64,000 nt of DNA from assembly GCF_018457175.1 (NCBI RefSeq), contig NZ_JAGFNU010000003.1:248001-312000 (forward strand). Direction: 5' to 3'. Shown in pieces: positions 48,025 to 56,535 of this stretch (position 1 is its first letter; every line of letters starts with the position of its first letter). Under the pieces are notes generated by a model. The model worked only from the letters and a program-made list of their open reading frames with translations. It was not told where the DNA came from and ran no database searches. The position numbers were made by a program, and so were the translations under genes. The DNA is from Pseudohalocynthiibacter aestuariivivens (GTDB lineage: Bacteria > Pseudomonadota > Alphaproteobacteria > Rhodobacterales > Rhodobacteraceae).

Positions 48025-48795
48025 ATGGGTGTTATTAGAGAAAATCAACAGAATATCGGAAACATAGGTGAAAAAGAAAGAAGTCGGAGTGGTTCGGAAC
48101 GGGCTCAAATCTTGGCGCGTCACATTATGTCGACGCACATTACAACGACAAGCCCCGAGACGAGTGTCAGGGACGTTGCCAAGCTGCTCTGCAAGAAGAA
48201 AATAAGCGCCGTACCGGTCATGAAAGGACATGAGCTTGTCGGAATAGTAAGCGAAGGCGATTTAATCCAGCGTGAGGAAATCGGAACCGCGACAAGTCTA
48301 GCCGGTTTCCCGGCACGCTTGGGGATAAACGCGGATTATGACAAATCTCATGGTCTGTACGCAAAGGATGTCATGTCGAGCAATGTGGCGACGGTTTTGG
48401 ATACCAGTCCGTTGACCGAGATTGTGGAAACCATGCAAAACAGGGGCGTCAAACGAATACCGGTGATGGCAGAGGACACATTGCTTGGTGGAGACACGTT
48501 GGTTGGTATCGTCAGTCGCTCGGATATCGTCCGGGCTCTTGCGAGCAGGCCAGAAGGCGCAGGAGAACCCATACAAGCTGATGACGATATTATTCGCTTC
48601 AAAGTCATTGATACACTCCTTTCGATACCGGGAACCAGTCCATGGCTGACAGATGTTGAAGTAAAAGAAGGTGTAGTTACCTTAACTGGTACAGCCGAAG
48701 ATGAAACGAGTGTTGAACCATCAAGACAGGCTGTAAATGAAATCGAGCACGTCAAACAGGTCAAAGACCGTCGAATTATCTTGCAGCCCTACTGA
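48025..48795 (+). CDS. CBS-pair protein with C-terminal BON domain
   Basis: 256 residues from the ATG at 48025, with GGAGGAAG directly upstream; an ATG 12 nt earlier lies in that site. Two CBS motifs (HIMSTHITTTSPETSVRDVA and DVMSSNVATVLDTSPLTEIV) are followed by a BON domain with WLTDVEVKEGVVTLTGTAED and KDRRIILQPY at the end. The CBS-BON arrangement is widespread and may link nucleotide sensing to membranes. It is the second CBS gene in this cargo. Confidence 0.9.
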   Translation: MGVIRENQQNIGNIGEKERSRSGSERAQILARHIMSTHITTTSPETSVRDVAKLLCKKKISAVPVMKGHELVGIVSEGDLIQREEIGTATSLAGFPARLGINADYDKSHGLYAKDVMSSNVATVLDTSPLTEIVETMQNRGVKRIPVMAEDTLLGGDTLVGIVSRSDIVRALASRPEGAGEPIQADDDIIRFKVIDTLLSIPGTSPWLTDVEVKEGVVTLTGTAEDETSVEPSRQAVNEIEHVKQVKDRRIILQPY

Positions 48796-48961
48796 TCGTA
48801 TCGTGGCTCATGAGGGATTGGCCAAGGTCCGCTTGGTCCCGCTCAGCGACCATTCGCCGGGCAACTCGAGCTACCCATAAGAGTTGGTACGCATTGTTCG
48901 AGAATTTCGCGATCGCACAGGTGGTGTGACAGATTTATCAGCTTCTGAATCGAAGGAGGAG

Positions 48962-49477
48962 ATGTCTGGACTCGTAAATATCGGGAAAGCGTTTTGGGGT
49001 TACAACCCACTGACAAGCCTTGTTCTGGCGGCTGCAACCGTTATAGGTGCATTCTTCATCGATTTGCGGGAGCAACGCAAAACAACCTTGGCGGCGTTTA
49101 CAAATGCGTACGGAACTTATCAAACTGCTGAGAGGCAGTTTGTGGCAACTGCTCTAGAAGCTATTCAGACACATGGCCGAAAAGGCGACACGATAACAAA
49201 AGAACAAATTCGCGAATTGGTGTCCGCAACGCAAACAGCACGGGAGGCGCTTAGTAAAGTTCCCACCCCAACGAACTCACTTCGGCAGTCTCGCGCCAAT
49301 TTACTGAATGCTTATGCATCAAGTCTGAGGGCGGCCAACAAATTCACCGAGGGAGCTGATGGCACCTTATCGGTCACCATTGCTATTAGTGCCACAGATA
49401 ATTCTGCATATATTTTTTGGCTTGATGCCGATGATTTCAAAAACTCAACTTGGCGGTTCTACTGGGCGTCTTTGTGA
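48962..49477 (+). CDS. Hypothetical single-span membrane protein
   Basis: 171 residues from the ATG at 48962 (AAGGAGG just upstream). One membrane span (PLTSLVLAAATVIGAFFIDL) is followed by a long helical region (AERQFVATALEAIQTHGRKG). I do not recognise it. It follows the CBS-BON gene by 166 nt in the same direction. Confidence 0.55.
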   Translation: MSGLVNIGKAFWGYNPLTSLVLAAATVIGAFFIDLREQRKTTLAAFTNAYGTYQTAERQFVATALEAIQTHGRKGDTITKEQIRELVSATQTAREALSKVPTPTNSLRQSRANLLNAYASSLRAANKFTEGADGTLSVTIAISATDNSAYIFWLDADDFKNSTWRFYWASL

Positions 49478-49835
49478 CACTACTTAAAATTTTACAGGCA
49501 ACCAGTTTTTCTTTGTGTAGTAATTTCTTAAAATGAGTTTCCTAGGTTAGCTACTAACGCGGTCGTTCGCTGCACTCGCAAACCTGACGGGCTCATACTT
49601 CAGAAGCAGACTTTCAACGGGTTGCTATGCCGCATTTTCCTTCTGCGCTGCGGCGGTCCAGTTAGAGATCTCATCTGATCCCGGCAAAGTTAACTATTTA
49701 AGTGGAGATGGCCATACCTTGCGCCGTTCGCCGCGCTTAAAGCCTACGCATTGATTAAGATCAATTATCGGTCCAGCTAACCTCTGTATGATTATCAGGT
49801 GTCCCTTACTACTTTGTCAATTCTGGAGGAAAGCA
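49478..49835. promoter_or_regulatory. 358-nt upstream region of the second cytochrome
   Basis: No gene is seen. The functional signal is the perfect FNR box at 49751-49764 described separately. Confidence 0.4.
49751..49764. promoter_or_regulatory. FNR box upstream of cytochrome c
   Basis: TTGAT-TAAG-ATCAA is a perfect FNR palindrome, 71 nt before the ATG at 49836. Confidence 0.78.
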
Positions 49836-50261
49836 ATGATCCATCACGCAAAATCTATTCTTTCGGCAATGGCACTCATCATTGCCATTCCAAGCGCGTC
49901 AGTTGCTCAAGAAATCGGCAAGGACTCGTTTATAGCCAACTGTGCAGTTTGCCATGGTGTGAATGGAAAGGGAAATGGTCCAATTGTTGATTTATTGAAG
50001 AGTGCGCCCTCTGATCTGACTAGGATTTCTGAGCGTAACGGAGGACAGTTTCCGATTAAACGCGTCTATGAAGTTATCGCTGACGCTGATCAGAGCCGTG
50101 GTCACGGAACCAGCGAGATGCCAATCTGGGGAAACCGATTTAACGCTGATACTATTGCTCAAGAAGGGGAGTATGGGACTGGCGGTAGCGGAGTACCTAC
50201 AGCACAATCTAGGGTTCTTGAGCTGGTCTTCTTTCTCGCGACAATCCAAGAGCCGACATAA
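49836..50261 (+). CDS. Class I c-type cytochrome
   Basis: 141 residues from the ATG at 49836 (GGAGG upstream). The signal peptide ends at SASVAQ. The heme site is CAVCH in FIANCAVCHGVNGKGNGP, and SEMPIWGNRF supplies a plausible methionine ligand. It closely resembles the cytochrome at 52738-53169 in length and in the GxGPxxxxL and MPxWG blocks, so the two look like paralogues. A perfect FNR box points to use at low oxygen. Confidence 0.85.
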   Translation: MIHHAKSILSAMALIIAIPSASVAQEIGKDSFIANCAVCHGVNGKGNGPIVDLLKSAPSDLTRISERNGGQFPIKRVYEVIADADQSRGHGTSEMPIWGNRFNADTIAQEGEYGTGGSGVPTAQSRVLELVFFLATIQEPT

Positions 50262-50581
50262 TCGAACTTTTGTCCGTCATCAGGGATAATAGTCTTAAGC
50301 GCTGCTTGAGCTAATAGAGTATCTGGCCCATCTGGTTGGATTGATTATGCAGCAGTCTTGCGGTGTTGCAAGCGCGGGGCTTCGATGGTTTATCGTTTAA
50401 TCCTTTCTCGTTGTTTCAGAATGGCTTGGCCCTTTCCGCGTCTCAGCAGTCGACTATCTCACCACCTCAGAAATTCTGCACTCACCCGCTTGTGTACTGG
50501 CGTACTAATGCTTCCTTCGGTACGTGACCGGCACGCCGTGTTGCAGTTTTAAGGTCCGGACGCATGTCTGCTCAGCGGGGT
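50262..50581. other. 320-nt gap, possible transposase debris
   Basis: No intact gene. The minus strand at 50330-50440 reads like the basic tail of a transposase without start or frame continuity, which I cannot confirm. Confidence 0.25.
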
Positions 50582-51457
50582 TTAACTGCCATAGGACATC
50601 CATAATTTTTGAAACTGCTGCAGTCTAAGTGAACATTTGACCGTGCTGAGATCGGAACGCGCATTCTGTATAATAGTCCAAGACGCGTGCAGAAACAGCG
50701 CCGCAATGCCAAAGGCTACCACGTGGTCGGGCCATGCGGCGTCAAACAGCGCTACGAGACCGGCGGCGATTACAACTGCCAAGTTCCCGATCGCGTCGTT
50801 CCGAGAAAATAACCAGATCGCACGCATGTTTGCATCGCCCTCTCGATGTTTGAGAAGCGGTAAGACCGCCAGCACGTTCACGATCAAAGCCCCGACACCG
50901 AAAACCCCCATCAACCCTGCATCTGGTGAGGTCTGAACAATCAGCCTGTAAAGCGTCGCCACAAGGACACCTAGACCGAGAAATCCAAGAAACACCCCTT
51001 GTATGAGCGCGGACATCGCCCGCCACGCAACGGTCCAGCCAACAGCCACAAGAGCCAGTAAGGTAATAAAACCGTCGCCAATAAAATCGAGTGCATCTGC
51101 TTTTAGGGCTTGTGATCCACCGAAAAACCCGGCTGCCATCTCGATAATGCCGTAGCCGATATTGAGCAGCACCACGATCCACAAGGCACGCCGATAGCCG
51201 GGGGCCTGATGAGAATCTGTGCCTTCATCATTCTCCTCCAGCCGTTCCGTTCCGAAACCGGCGTCGGCCACGGCGCGCTCGATATCGGGAAGTTTTTCCA
51301 GCGGAGCTTCCAAGCTCATAACATGTGTCGCTACAGAGATGCGTACACCGTCGGCTCCCGCCCCACTGGCGGCTGCCTCGATTCGGGCGGCATCTTTGCC
51401 GCAGTCCATACCGCTAACGAGGTAACGCAAGCTAATTACTGGACGGGCTGCATCCAC
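50582..51457 (-). CDS. Cation diffusion facilitator with N-terminal HMA-like domain
   Basis: 291 residues. The first 70 residues resemble a heavy-metal-associated domain with only one cysteine left (SGMDCGKDAARIE). Then come about six membrane spans, with CDF metal sites KADALDFIGDG in span 2 and SRNDAIGNLAVV in span 5. The Asp-xxx-Asp form of the first site differs from the usual His-xxx-Asp of zinc exporters, so the metal is uncertain. It overlaps the Met/His-rich gene by 22 nt, forming a metal-handling pair. Confidence 0.85.
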   Translation of the reverse strand: MDAARPVISLRYLVSGMDCGKDAARIEAAASGAGADGVRISVATHVMSLEAPLEKLPDIERAVADAGFGTERLEENDEGTDSHQAPGYRRALWIVVLLNIGYGIIEMAAGFFGGSQALKADALDFIGDGFITLLALVAVGWTVAWRAMSALIQGVFLGFLGLGVLVATLYRLIVQTSPDAGLMGVFGVGALIVNVLAVLPLLKHREGDANMRAIWLFSRNDAIGNLAVVIAAGLVALFDAAWPDHVVAFGIAALFLHASWTIIQNARSDLSTVKCSLRLQQFQKLWMSYGS

Positions 51458-51933
51458 CCTGTATGCCGATCAATTTGCAGTCGCTGCACAAGCGAACCGT
51501 CCTTTGTTACAATGTCTGCGGAGATAGTGTCCGCATCCTTTTCTTCGACATTGCCAAGCCCGATGTTTGGGTTATTCATCCAGCTTAGCCTGTGTCCCAT
51601 CATGTGCCGCACATCGTCTACGCTAAGATCCTCGCGAAGGGGCTGCATCATACTGGGCCCATAGTTTCCACGCCCATTGAAGCCCTGACCCATCATGTGG
51701 CCCTGACCCATCATGTGACCCTGACCCATCATGTGGCCCTGACCCATCATGTGACCCTGACCCATCATGTGACCTTGACCCATCATGTGACCCTGACCCA
51801 TCATGTGACCTTGACCCCAACCATTTTGCCAGCCTTGTGAGTTGTTGAAGTCATGCGCCGATGTTGCGCTAGACAGGGACAAGAAAGCCAAACCGGCAAC
51901 GCTTACAACTTTAACCACAGCTCTCAGTTCCAT
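51436..51933 (-). CDS. Exported Met/His-rich repeat protein, likely metal-binding
   Basis: 165 residues. A signal peptide ends near SLSSATSA. Seven tandem GQGHMM hexapeptides follow, giving 7 His and 14 Met, then a conserved-looking domain with EDLSVDDVRHMMGHRLSWM and a C-terminal strand region (TKDGSLVQRLQIDRHTG). His-Met arrays of this type bind copper in periplasmic proteins. Coupling to a cation exporter (22-nt overlap) supports a metal-buffering role. The start has GGAGG 7 nt upstream. Confidence 0.75.
   Translation of the reverse strand: MELRAVVKVVSVAGLAFLSLSSATSAHDFNNSQGWQNGWGQGHMMGQGHMMGQGHMMGQGHMMGQGHMMGQGHMMGQGHMMGQGFNGRGNYGPSMMQPLREDLSVDDVRHMMGHRLSWMNNPNIGLGNVEEKDADTISADIVTKDGSLVQRLQIDRHTGWMQPVQ
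51685..51810 (-). repeat. Seven 18-bp coding tandem repeats
   Basis: CATCATGTG recurs exactly every 18 bp from 51691 to 51799 (7 copies). Variation is only in third codon positions. Copy number probably changes by slippage while keeping the frame. Confidence 0.92.
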
Positions 51934-52266
51934 CGTTTTTCCTCCCGTTTCAGATCTTGTCGGAACACTATACCATCCAACCTACTAAAGAAAAACCTGC
52001 ATACAACCACGCCACCCAACCCTAGGTCCGCTGTGGGCTCAAAGTGGTCGATAGGCACTCTGTCAGACTTTGTGGCCCTGTGTGTCTGTGGTGCTATGTC
52101 AGCATTTGGGATGCGGCATGCCCAGCGCCTCGTGTGTTGGTGTGGGCCGCGTTAGCGGCTGTGAGGAATGTTGGGCTTGGACGTATGACTATTATGCGGG
52201 ATGGAGCTACCGTTCGTCACACCAGAAGCATTGACCGTCTCCAAGGTGACAAGACTGAACGAATGT
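51934..52266. other. 333-nt gap with repeats and one family hairpin
   Basis: No gene. Contains GTCCGCTGTGGGCTC at 52026-52040 (again at 53244-53258), the hairpin GCCGC-GTTA-GCGGC at 52146-52159, and one copy of a 20-bp repeat at 52171-52190. Confidence 0.45.
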
Positions 52267-52630
52267 TCAGGTATTGGCTGTCCGAGCCGAGATACCTTTG
52301 CAGAGCGAGCAGACCCATTCCGCAGTTCCGTCAAGTGCGCGACCAGAACTCTTCAGCTCGTGGTGAGAAACAACTAGTATATCTCTGCAATAAGGACACG
52401 TCGCTAGCGCATGGAAATCCGGAACATGGATGATTTTGGGCGGGACAGGATTGCAAACCATCTTTCTCTCCTTTGCGCGGGCGGTCTCCTTGGTTTCATT
52501 TCAAATGGAGCACTTCGCGGTGTTTGTTTCTCTAACATATGAGCAGCATGCTAACAGAAGTCGATTGAACGCGTCAAAACTGACATTCGTACATCGTGAG
52601 GCCGTGTGTATTGGGCTTGGACGTATGACT
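52171..52630 (+). repeat. 20-bp direct repeat, copies at both ends of this span
   Basis: TTGGGCTTGGACGTATGACT at 52171-52190 is repeated exactly at 52611-52630, 440 bp apart, flanking the zinc-ribbon gene. It may mark a past insertion or duplication. Confidence 0.7.
52267..52461 (-). CDS. 64-residue zinc-ribbon protein
   Basis: The frame has an AGGAG site 7 nt before the ATG at 52461. Two cysteine pairs, TCPYCRD and WVCSLCKG, 31 residues apart form a typical zinc ribbon. No other domain is present. It is probably a small nucleic-acid- or protein-binding accessory. It is flanked by an exact 20-bp direct repeat. Confidence 0.6.
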   Translation of the reverse strand: MVCNPVPPKIIHVPDFHALATCPYCRDILVVSHHELKSSGRALDGTAEWVCSLCKGISARTANT

Positions 52631-52737
52631 GCAATCCGGACGAAGCAGACCCTCGGTTTGGGCGCGCTAAAGGCCGCTCAAAGCGTATACCCAAACCGCT
52701 GCGCGAGATCGCACAGTCAAAGATTCACCTGTCGTGT

Positions 52738-53169
52738 CTACTCCTGTATCGATTCCAGATAGAGTGCCAAAGACAGGATCCGCCCGCGTATAGCAATCTC
52801 TGCTCCGTAGGGCCCGATTTCACCTACGATCGGCGACTTATAGACCGCTCCCCAGACGGGCATGCTGGCAGCCGTTCCATGTCCTCGCACCCCAGTACGA
52901 CCATCAATTATCTGAATAACCTCCAGCATTGGGAACTCGCCATCATTAGCAGCAGACAGCCCCGTTAGAGGCTTTGGGATGTTTATTGATAGCGCACTGG
53001 CAACGGGTCCAGCGCCTTTTCCATCAACCCCATGACACGAAGCGCAGGAATTCATGTACTCTCTCTCACCGGTTTCGTCTGCAGAAGCAGCAAGTCCTGA
53101 CATGCACGCCAAGACTACCCCTAAACCTAAGGCACGAAACAAGTTCTTTCTTCTATCTCCAAAAATCAT
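52738..53169 (-). CDS. Class I c-type cytochrome
   Basis: 143 residues from the ATG at 53169 (GGAGGG 6 nt upstream). The signal peptide ends near LAASADE. Heme site CASCH in YMNSCASCHGVDGKGAGP, and a likely methionine ligand in AASMPVWGAVY. It is a paralogue of the cytochrome at 49836-50261. A weak FNR-like sequence (TTGAT-TTGT-GTCAT, 53224-53237) lies 55 nt upstream. Confidence 0.85.
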   Translation of the reverse strand: MIFGDRRKNLFRALGLGVVLACMSGLAASADETGEREYMNSCASCHGVDGKGAGPVASALSINIPKPLTGLSAANDGEFPMLEVIQIIDGRTGVRGHGTAASMPVWGAVYKSPIVGEIGPYGAEIAIRGRILSLALYLESIQE

Positions 53170-53682
53170 ATCGATCCCTCCATGCTAATAATCTCAGCTT
53201 TGCATATAGTTGGGGTGCGAGTCTTGATTTGTGTCATGTTTGAGTCCGCTGTGGGCTCTTAGCGGAAGTTCGCCTTCCTTCACAATCACAGCGCTACTGG
53301 TTGTCAGAAATCAGCAACGCTGCAGGACGTCCTTAACGGGGCATAAGACGTTTCAGTAAGACAGCGTGCATTGAGTAGGAAAGGCGGCTGTGTGGGTGCT
53401 ACAGAAGCTCAAGGAAGTGCTGACGCAGGAAATTGCTAGCTAGTTAGTTTGCGCTGTGTAGCGCCCCTTAGTATCGCGGGTGGCCTTTCATATCGCTATC
53501 GTCAATCAACGGCATTACAACCGAAAACGGTTTTCGAAGAAGGCCAGAAAAGACACGAAGAGTTGTCGTTCGGTGTGATGTTGAATGTAAAAGCATGCAT
53601 CGACACGTCACTTCATAAGCGTTGGATTAGCTCGGTATTTCCAGCTACAATAGCACACGAGGAGCGAGCAAGGGCGGATATA
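53170..53682. other. 513-nt region upstream of the DUF4062 gene
   Basis: Contains the weak FNR-like box and the GTCCGCTGTGGGCTC repeat. An open frame extends from the DUF4062 gene back to 53449, but without a ribosome site or recognisable domain. I treat it as non-coding. Confidence 0.4.
53224..53237. promoter_or_regulatory. Weak FNR-like half-palindrome
   Basis: TTGAT-TTGT-GTCAT keeps the first half-site of the FNR consensus only. It is reported because its distance to the cytochrome start matches the two perfect boxes elsewhere in the cargo. Confidence 0.3.
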
Positions 53683-54756
53683 GTGACAGACAAACGCTAC
53701 CAAGTGTTCATCAGTTCGACCTTTGAGGACCTCAGGGAAGAACGAAGAGCGGTACAGGACTTGGTGATCAGTACTGGCGATTTTCCAGTACAGATGGAGT
53801 CTTTTCCTGCGGCTGACGAAGATCAGTTCGAGTTCATCAAATCCCTTATCGACCAATGTGATTACTACGTCCTAATCATCGCAGCGCGGTACGGTACCGT
53901 CGCGGACGACGGGATGAGCTACACAGAAAAAGAATATCACTACGCCGCCTCCAAGGGCGTGCCTGTTTTGGTGATGCTGCACAGCAATCGTGGAAGCATA
54001 GCAACCGATAAATCCGAAGAAACTCCGGAAGGGAAGGAAAGGCTGCGCAAATTCATTGAGGAAGTTTCGAAAGGTCGGCTGCGCAAGACATGGGACTCTA
54101 TAGGAGTACTGAAACTCGCAGTTCGCGAAGCGCTAGAAAATGCCAAAGCCACGAAACCACGGGTTGGCTGGGTTCGCGGGGATGCTGTTGCCAGTGTGGA
54201 AGCGCTAGAAGAACTGAACGAAGTCCGAAAAGAGAACCTGAAGTTCAGGGACGCACTGGGGCAGTTTGAAGTAGATATTCCCTTGCCGGAAATTCCGGAT
54301 CACGACGAAAAAATTGAAATCGATATTTTTCCAAGCCGTAGAAACACTGGATTCGGTTCGGCAGCCAGCACCGAACATGTTGCCAGAATTCGGGGTAGCT
54401 GGATTTCTCTTTTCCCTATCTTCTACAGTAACTTGAAGTGGGGTGTAAACGATTGGAATGATGAATACTTTTACCATATCAATGAAGAGGATAGCTGCGT
54501 CTCCATCGGTTCTGCGCTAGCAAGCGAAGTCTCCGGTATAGACGCTGCAGGAACTTTCAAGCTGAATCATAATGCGCTGGAAAAGCTAACTAGCTACTTC
54601 ATTGAATCTGGGTTTATGAAGCCCGACAATGCAGGCGAGCCGTTCTCGGAAATGGCTAAGCGTTACGCACGGCGTGTTAGGATCAGAAACGATCCCGGAT
54701 CAGGGTTTGAGTTAGTCTCTGGGCAGTTTGACGTGGAAGACGAAATCCCCTTTTGA
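53683..54756 (+). CDS. DUF4062-domain protein, possible defence gene
   Basis: 357 residues from a GTG at 53683, chosen because DUF4062 proteins begin directly with KRYQVFISSTFEDLREER as here. The domain (about residues 3-105) includes FPVQMESFPAADEDQFEFIK, DQCDYYVLIIAARYGTV and YTEKEYHYAASKGVPVLVM. It is a Rossmann-like fold found at the N-terminus of several anti-phage and signalling proteins. The C-terminal 200 residues are unrecognised, with no NACHT or NTPase motif. The place beside an island integrase fits a defence cargo, but this is inference. Confidence 0.72.
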   Translation: MTDKRYQVFISSTFEDLREERRAVQDLVISTGDFPVQMESFPAADEDQFEFIKSLIDQCDYYVLIIAARYGTVADDGMSYTEKEYHYAASKGVPVLVMLHSNRGSIATDKSEETPEGKERLRKFIEEVSKGRLRKTWDSIGVLKLAVREALENAKATKPRVGWVRGDAVASVEALEELNEVRKENLKFRDALGQFEVDIPLPEIPDHDEKIEIDIFPSRRNTGFGSAASTEHVARIRGSWISLFPIFYSNLKWGVNDWNDEYFYHINEEDSCVSIGSALASEVSGIDAAGTFKLNHNALEKLTSYFIESGFMKPDNAGEPFSEMAKRYARRVRIRNDPGSGFELVSGQFDVEDEIPF

Positions 54757-54969
54757 ATGGCGCGAAAAAGGCAATGTGGCAGTAGTATTTAGTGCAGTGC
54801 CCTGTCCGAACTCTGGTTCGATTTGCAGCGTTGTGTACGGAAGCCTGCTAATCTGAAGCAGTTATGTCCAACACCGGGTCCAATAAGGGGTCCAATAAGG
54901 TGATTCGTGAACCGTTTAAGTTATTGAAATTATTAAATAAAACGTCTGGCGGAGGAGGTGGGATTCAAC
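54757..54969. other. Spacer between DUF4062 gene and integrase
   Basis: 213 nt between convergent genes. GGTCCAATAAGGGGTCCAAT is a short tandem repeat at 54879-54898. No terminator hairpin stands out. Confidence 0.35.
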
Positions 54970-56520
54970 TCATCCCGTTGTGGGATCGATCCGTGCAAGG
55001 CTTTTAAGAAGAGATTTCATTGATGCGCCTTCCCCATATCCGTCTTCAGTCGCATCTTTGTTTGCCCTGCCCGTGAGATAGCGGCGGTGCGAGTCGGGGA
55101 TTCCAACCGTATCTGCTGCGTCCTGCAGTCGATGCCTAAACGAATGGAATACAATACTCGGATCTTGTAGTTCGAGACGATCCATCTGAGATGCAAAACG
55201 CTTTCCATAAGCGCCTGAAACCCGGCCTCTGCCGTCGAATTGTAGTTCCCCCAGTCGCTTTTTGTATCGCATCCAATACTGAAAAACGAAGCTTTCTGGA
55301 TTCTTAGCCGCTTTCCGTTCCGCAACCTGCTGACGCAGGCCTTCGACAATTAGCTTGGGATGGACCGGCACCCACCGTACAGACGCTTTGTTTTTCGTAC
55401 GCTGGCCTTCCCCCTCGTCTGTGATCTGCATGCACCAGATACCTTCACGCTCTTGGAAATCACATATTCTGAGCTGACAAACCTCCTGAATGCGGAGGCC
55501 GTGATGAGACGCAATCCACGGTGCCCACCGATCAATGGTTTCGGAACCAAATTGTGGTTGGTTAGACGATCTGACAGCATTCAGAATTCTGTCTAACTCT
55601 TCAGTGGTAAATGGGCGTCGTGTGCTTTTAGCCGAATGTTTGGTTTTTGCTTTCTTGAACTTGTACACAGCCCACCTGTTAACATCCAAATAGCCCTGCG
55701 TAACCGCGTGCGACATAAGCCCTTTCAGCATCGAAACGTGTTTTGAAAGGGTACTGTCGCCCAGTGTCTTTGAATTCTTTTTCTTCGCAATGGCCAGAAG
55801 CTGTTGAAGCGTCTTATCGCGCATGCCTTTGCCAGACGTTATTGCGGGCAGGCCTTTTATGGCGTCCACGTATTCGCGCAGATGTCGGACCTCTAGGGAT
55901 TTAAGGGCTAGTTCACCATGTAACTCGTTAAAGCGACGGACACAGTTACGGACCGCGTCAGCGGTTTGGGGGTCCACCGTCTCGGAATATCCCTCTTCGA
56001 TCAAATCACGAAGGCTAAAAACATCGCCGATAAGTTGGACATCCTGCCCAAGCCGTTTAAGCACCTTGCCACCCGCATTCACTTGAGCTGCAGTTGCGGC
56101 AATCTCTGCGCGATGTCCTGCTAGATCAACTTCGATCTCTTCACTCGAGCGCGTATCGCTATCATCGTTTGGTGTGTGGTGAGGCGCTCCAGCCTCCCTA
56201 AATTTTATTCCAATTTTTCCTCTTTCGAATTGAGCTAGTAATCCTTCAACACCTCCTGCGTCTCTTAACAGCTTATTCTGATCTGGTGGCAAAAGTTCAG
56301 CCAGTCGTTTCCATTCAGCATCTCCTCGGAACTTGTCACGCTGAGCATTCATCTTTGCTCGCATCACGGCGACACGGTCACGCGCCATGTCGGGATCAGA
56401 CGTTTTGAGGCTTTTACGAACCATTTCCACGCCGCCAAACTGATCACGAAGGTCAGCAGGGACTCTCAAATTGGAATAGTACGTCCCCTTACGCTGGATT
56501 GTGTTTTCGATCTTTTTCAC
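54970..56520 (-). CDS. Tyrosine integrase of the element
   Basis: 516 residues. The N-terminal part (GTYYSNLRVPADLRDQFGG) matches the DUF6538-type arm-binding region of proteobacterial integrases. Catalytic residues are Arg343 in ASHHGLRIQEVCQL, His459 and Arg462 in VFHSFRHRLQ, and nucleophile Tyr495 in ATEDGYGEG. The start codon is 107 nt from the tRNA repeat, with the three-octamer array between them. Two dispersed hairpins lie within its reading frame (55326-55339 and 55952-55965). Confidence 0.93.
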   Translation of the reverse strand: MKKIENTIQRKGTYYSNLRVPADLRDQFGGVEMVRKSLKTSDPDMARDRVAVMRAKMNAQRDKFRGDAEWKRLAELLPPDQNKLLRDAGGVEGLLAQFERGKIGIKFREAGAPHHTPNDDSDTRSSEEIEVDLAGHRAEIAATAAQVNAGGKVLKRLGQDVQLIGDVFSLRDLIEEGYSETVDPQTADAVRNCVRRFNELHGELALKSLEVRHLREYVDAIKGLPAITSGKGMRDKTLQQLLAIAKKKNSKTLGDSTLSKHVSMLKGLMSHAVTQGYLDVNRWAVYKFKKAKTKHSAKSTRRPFTTEELDRILNAVRSSNQPQFGSETIDRWAPWIASHHGLRIQEVCQLRICDFQEREGIWCMQITDEGEGQRTKNKASVRWVPVHPKLIVEGLRQQVAERKAAKNPESFVFQYWMRYKKRLGELQFDGRGRVSGAYGKRFASQMDRLELQDPSIVFHSFRHRLQDAADTVGIPDSHRRYLTGRANKDATEDGYGEGASMKSLLKSLARIDPTTG

Positions 56521-56535
56521 GGCATCACCTCAAGT

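Noticed and set aside
51685-51810. Possible CRISPR array
   Set aside because: Repeats are 18 bp without unique spacers and encode GQGHMM hexapeptides in frame; variation is in third codon positions.
53449-53682. N-terminal extension of the DUF4062 protein
   Set aside because: No ribosome site, no recognisable domain, and the family begins at the GTG at 53683.
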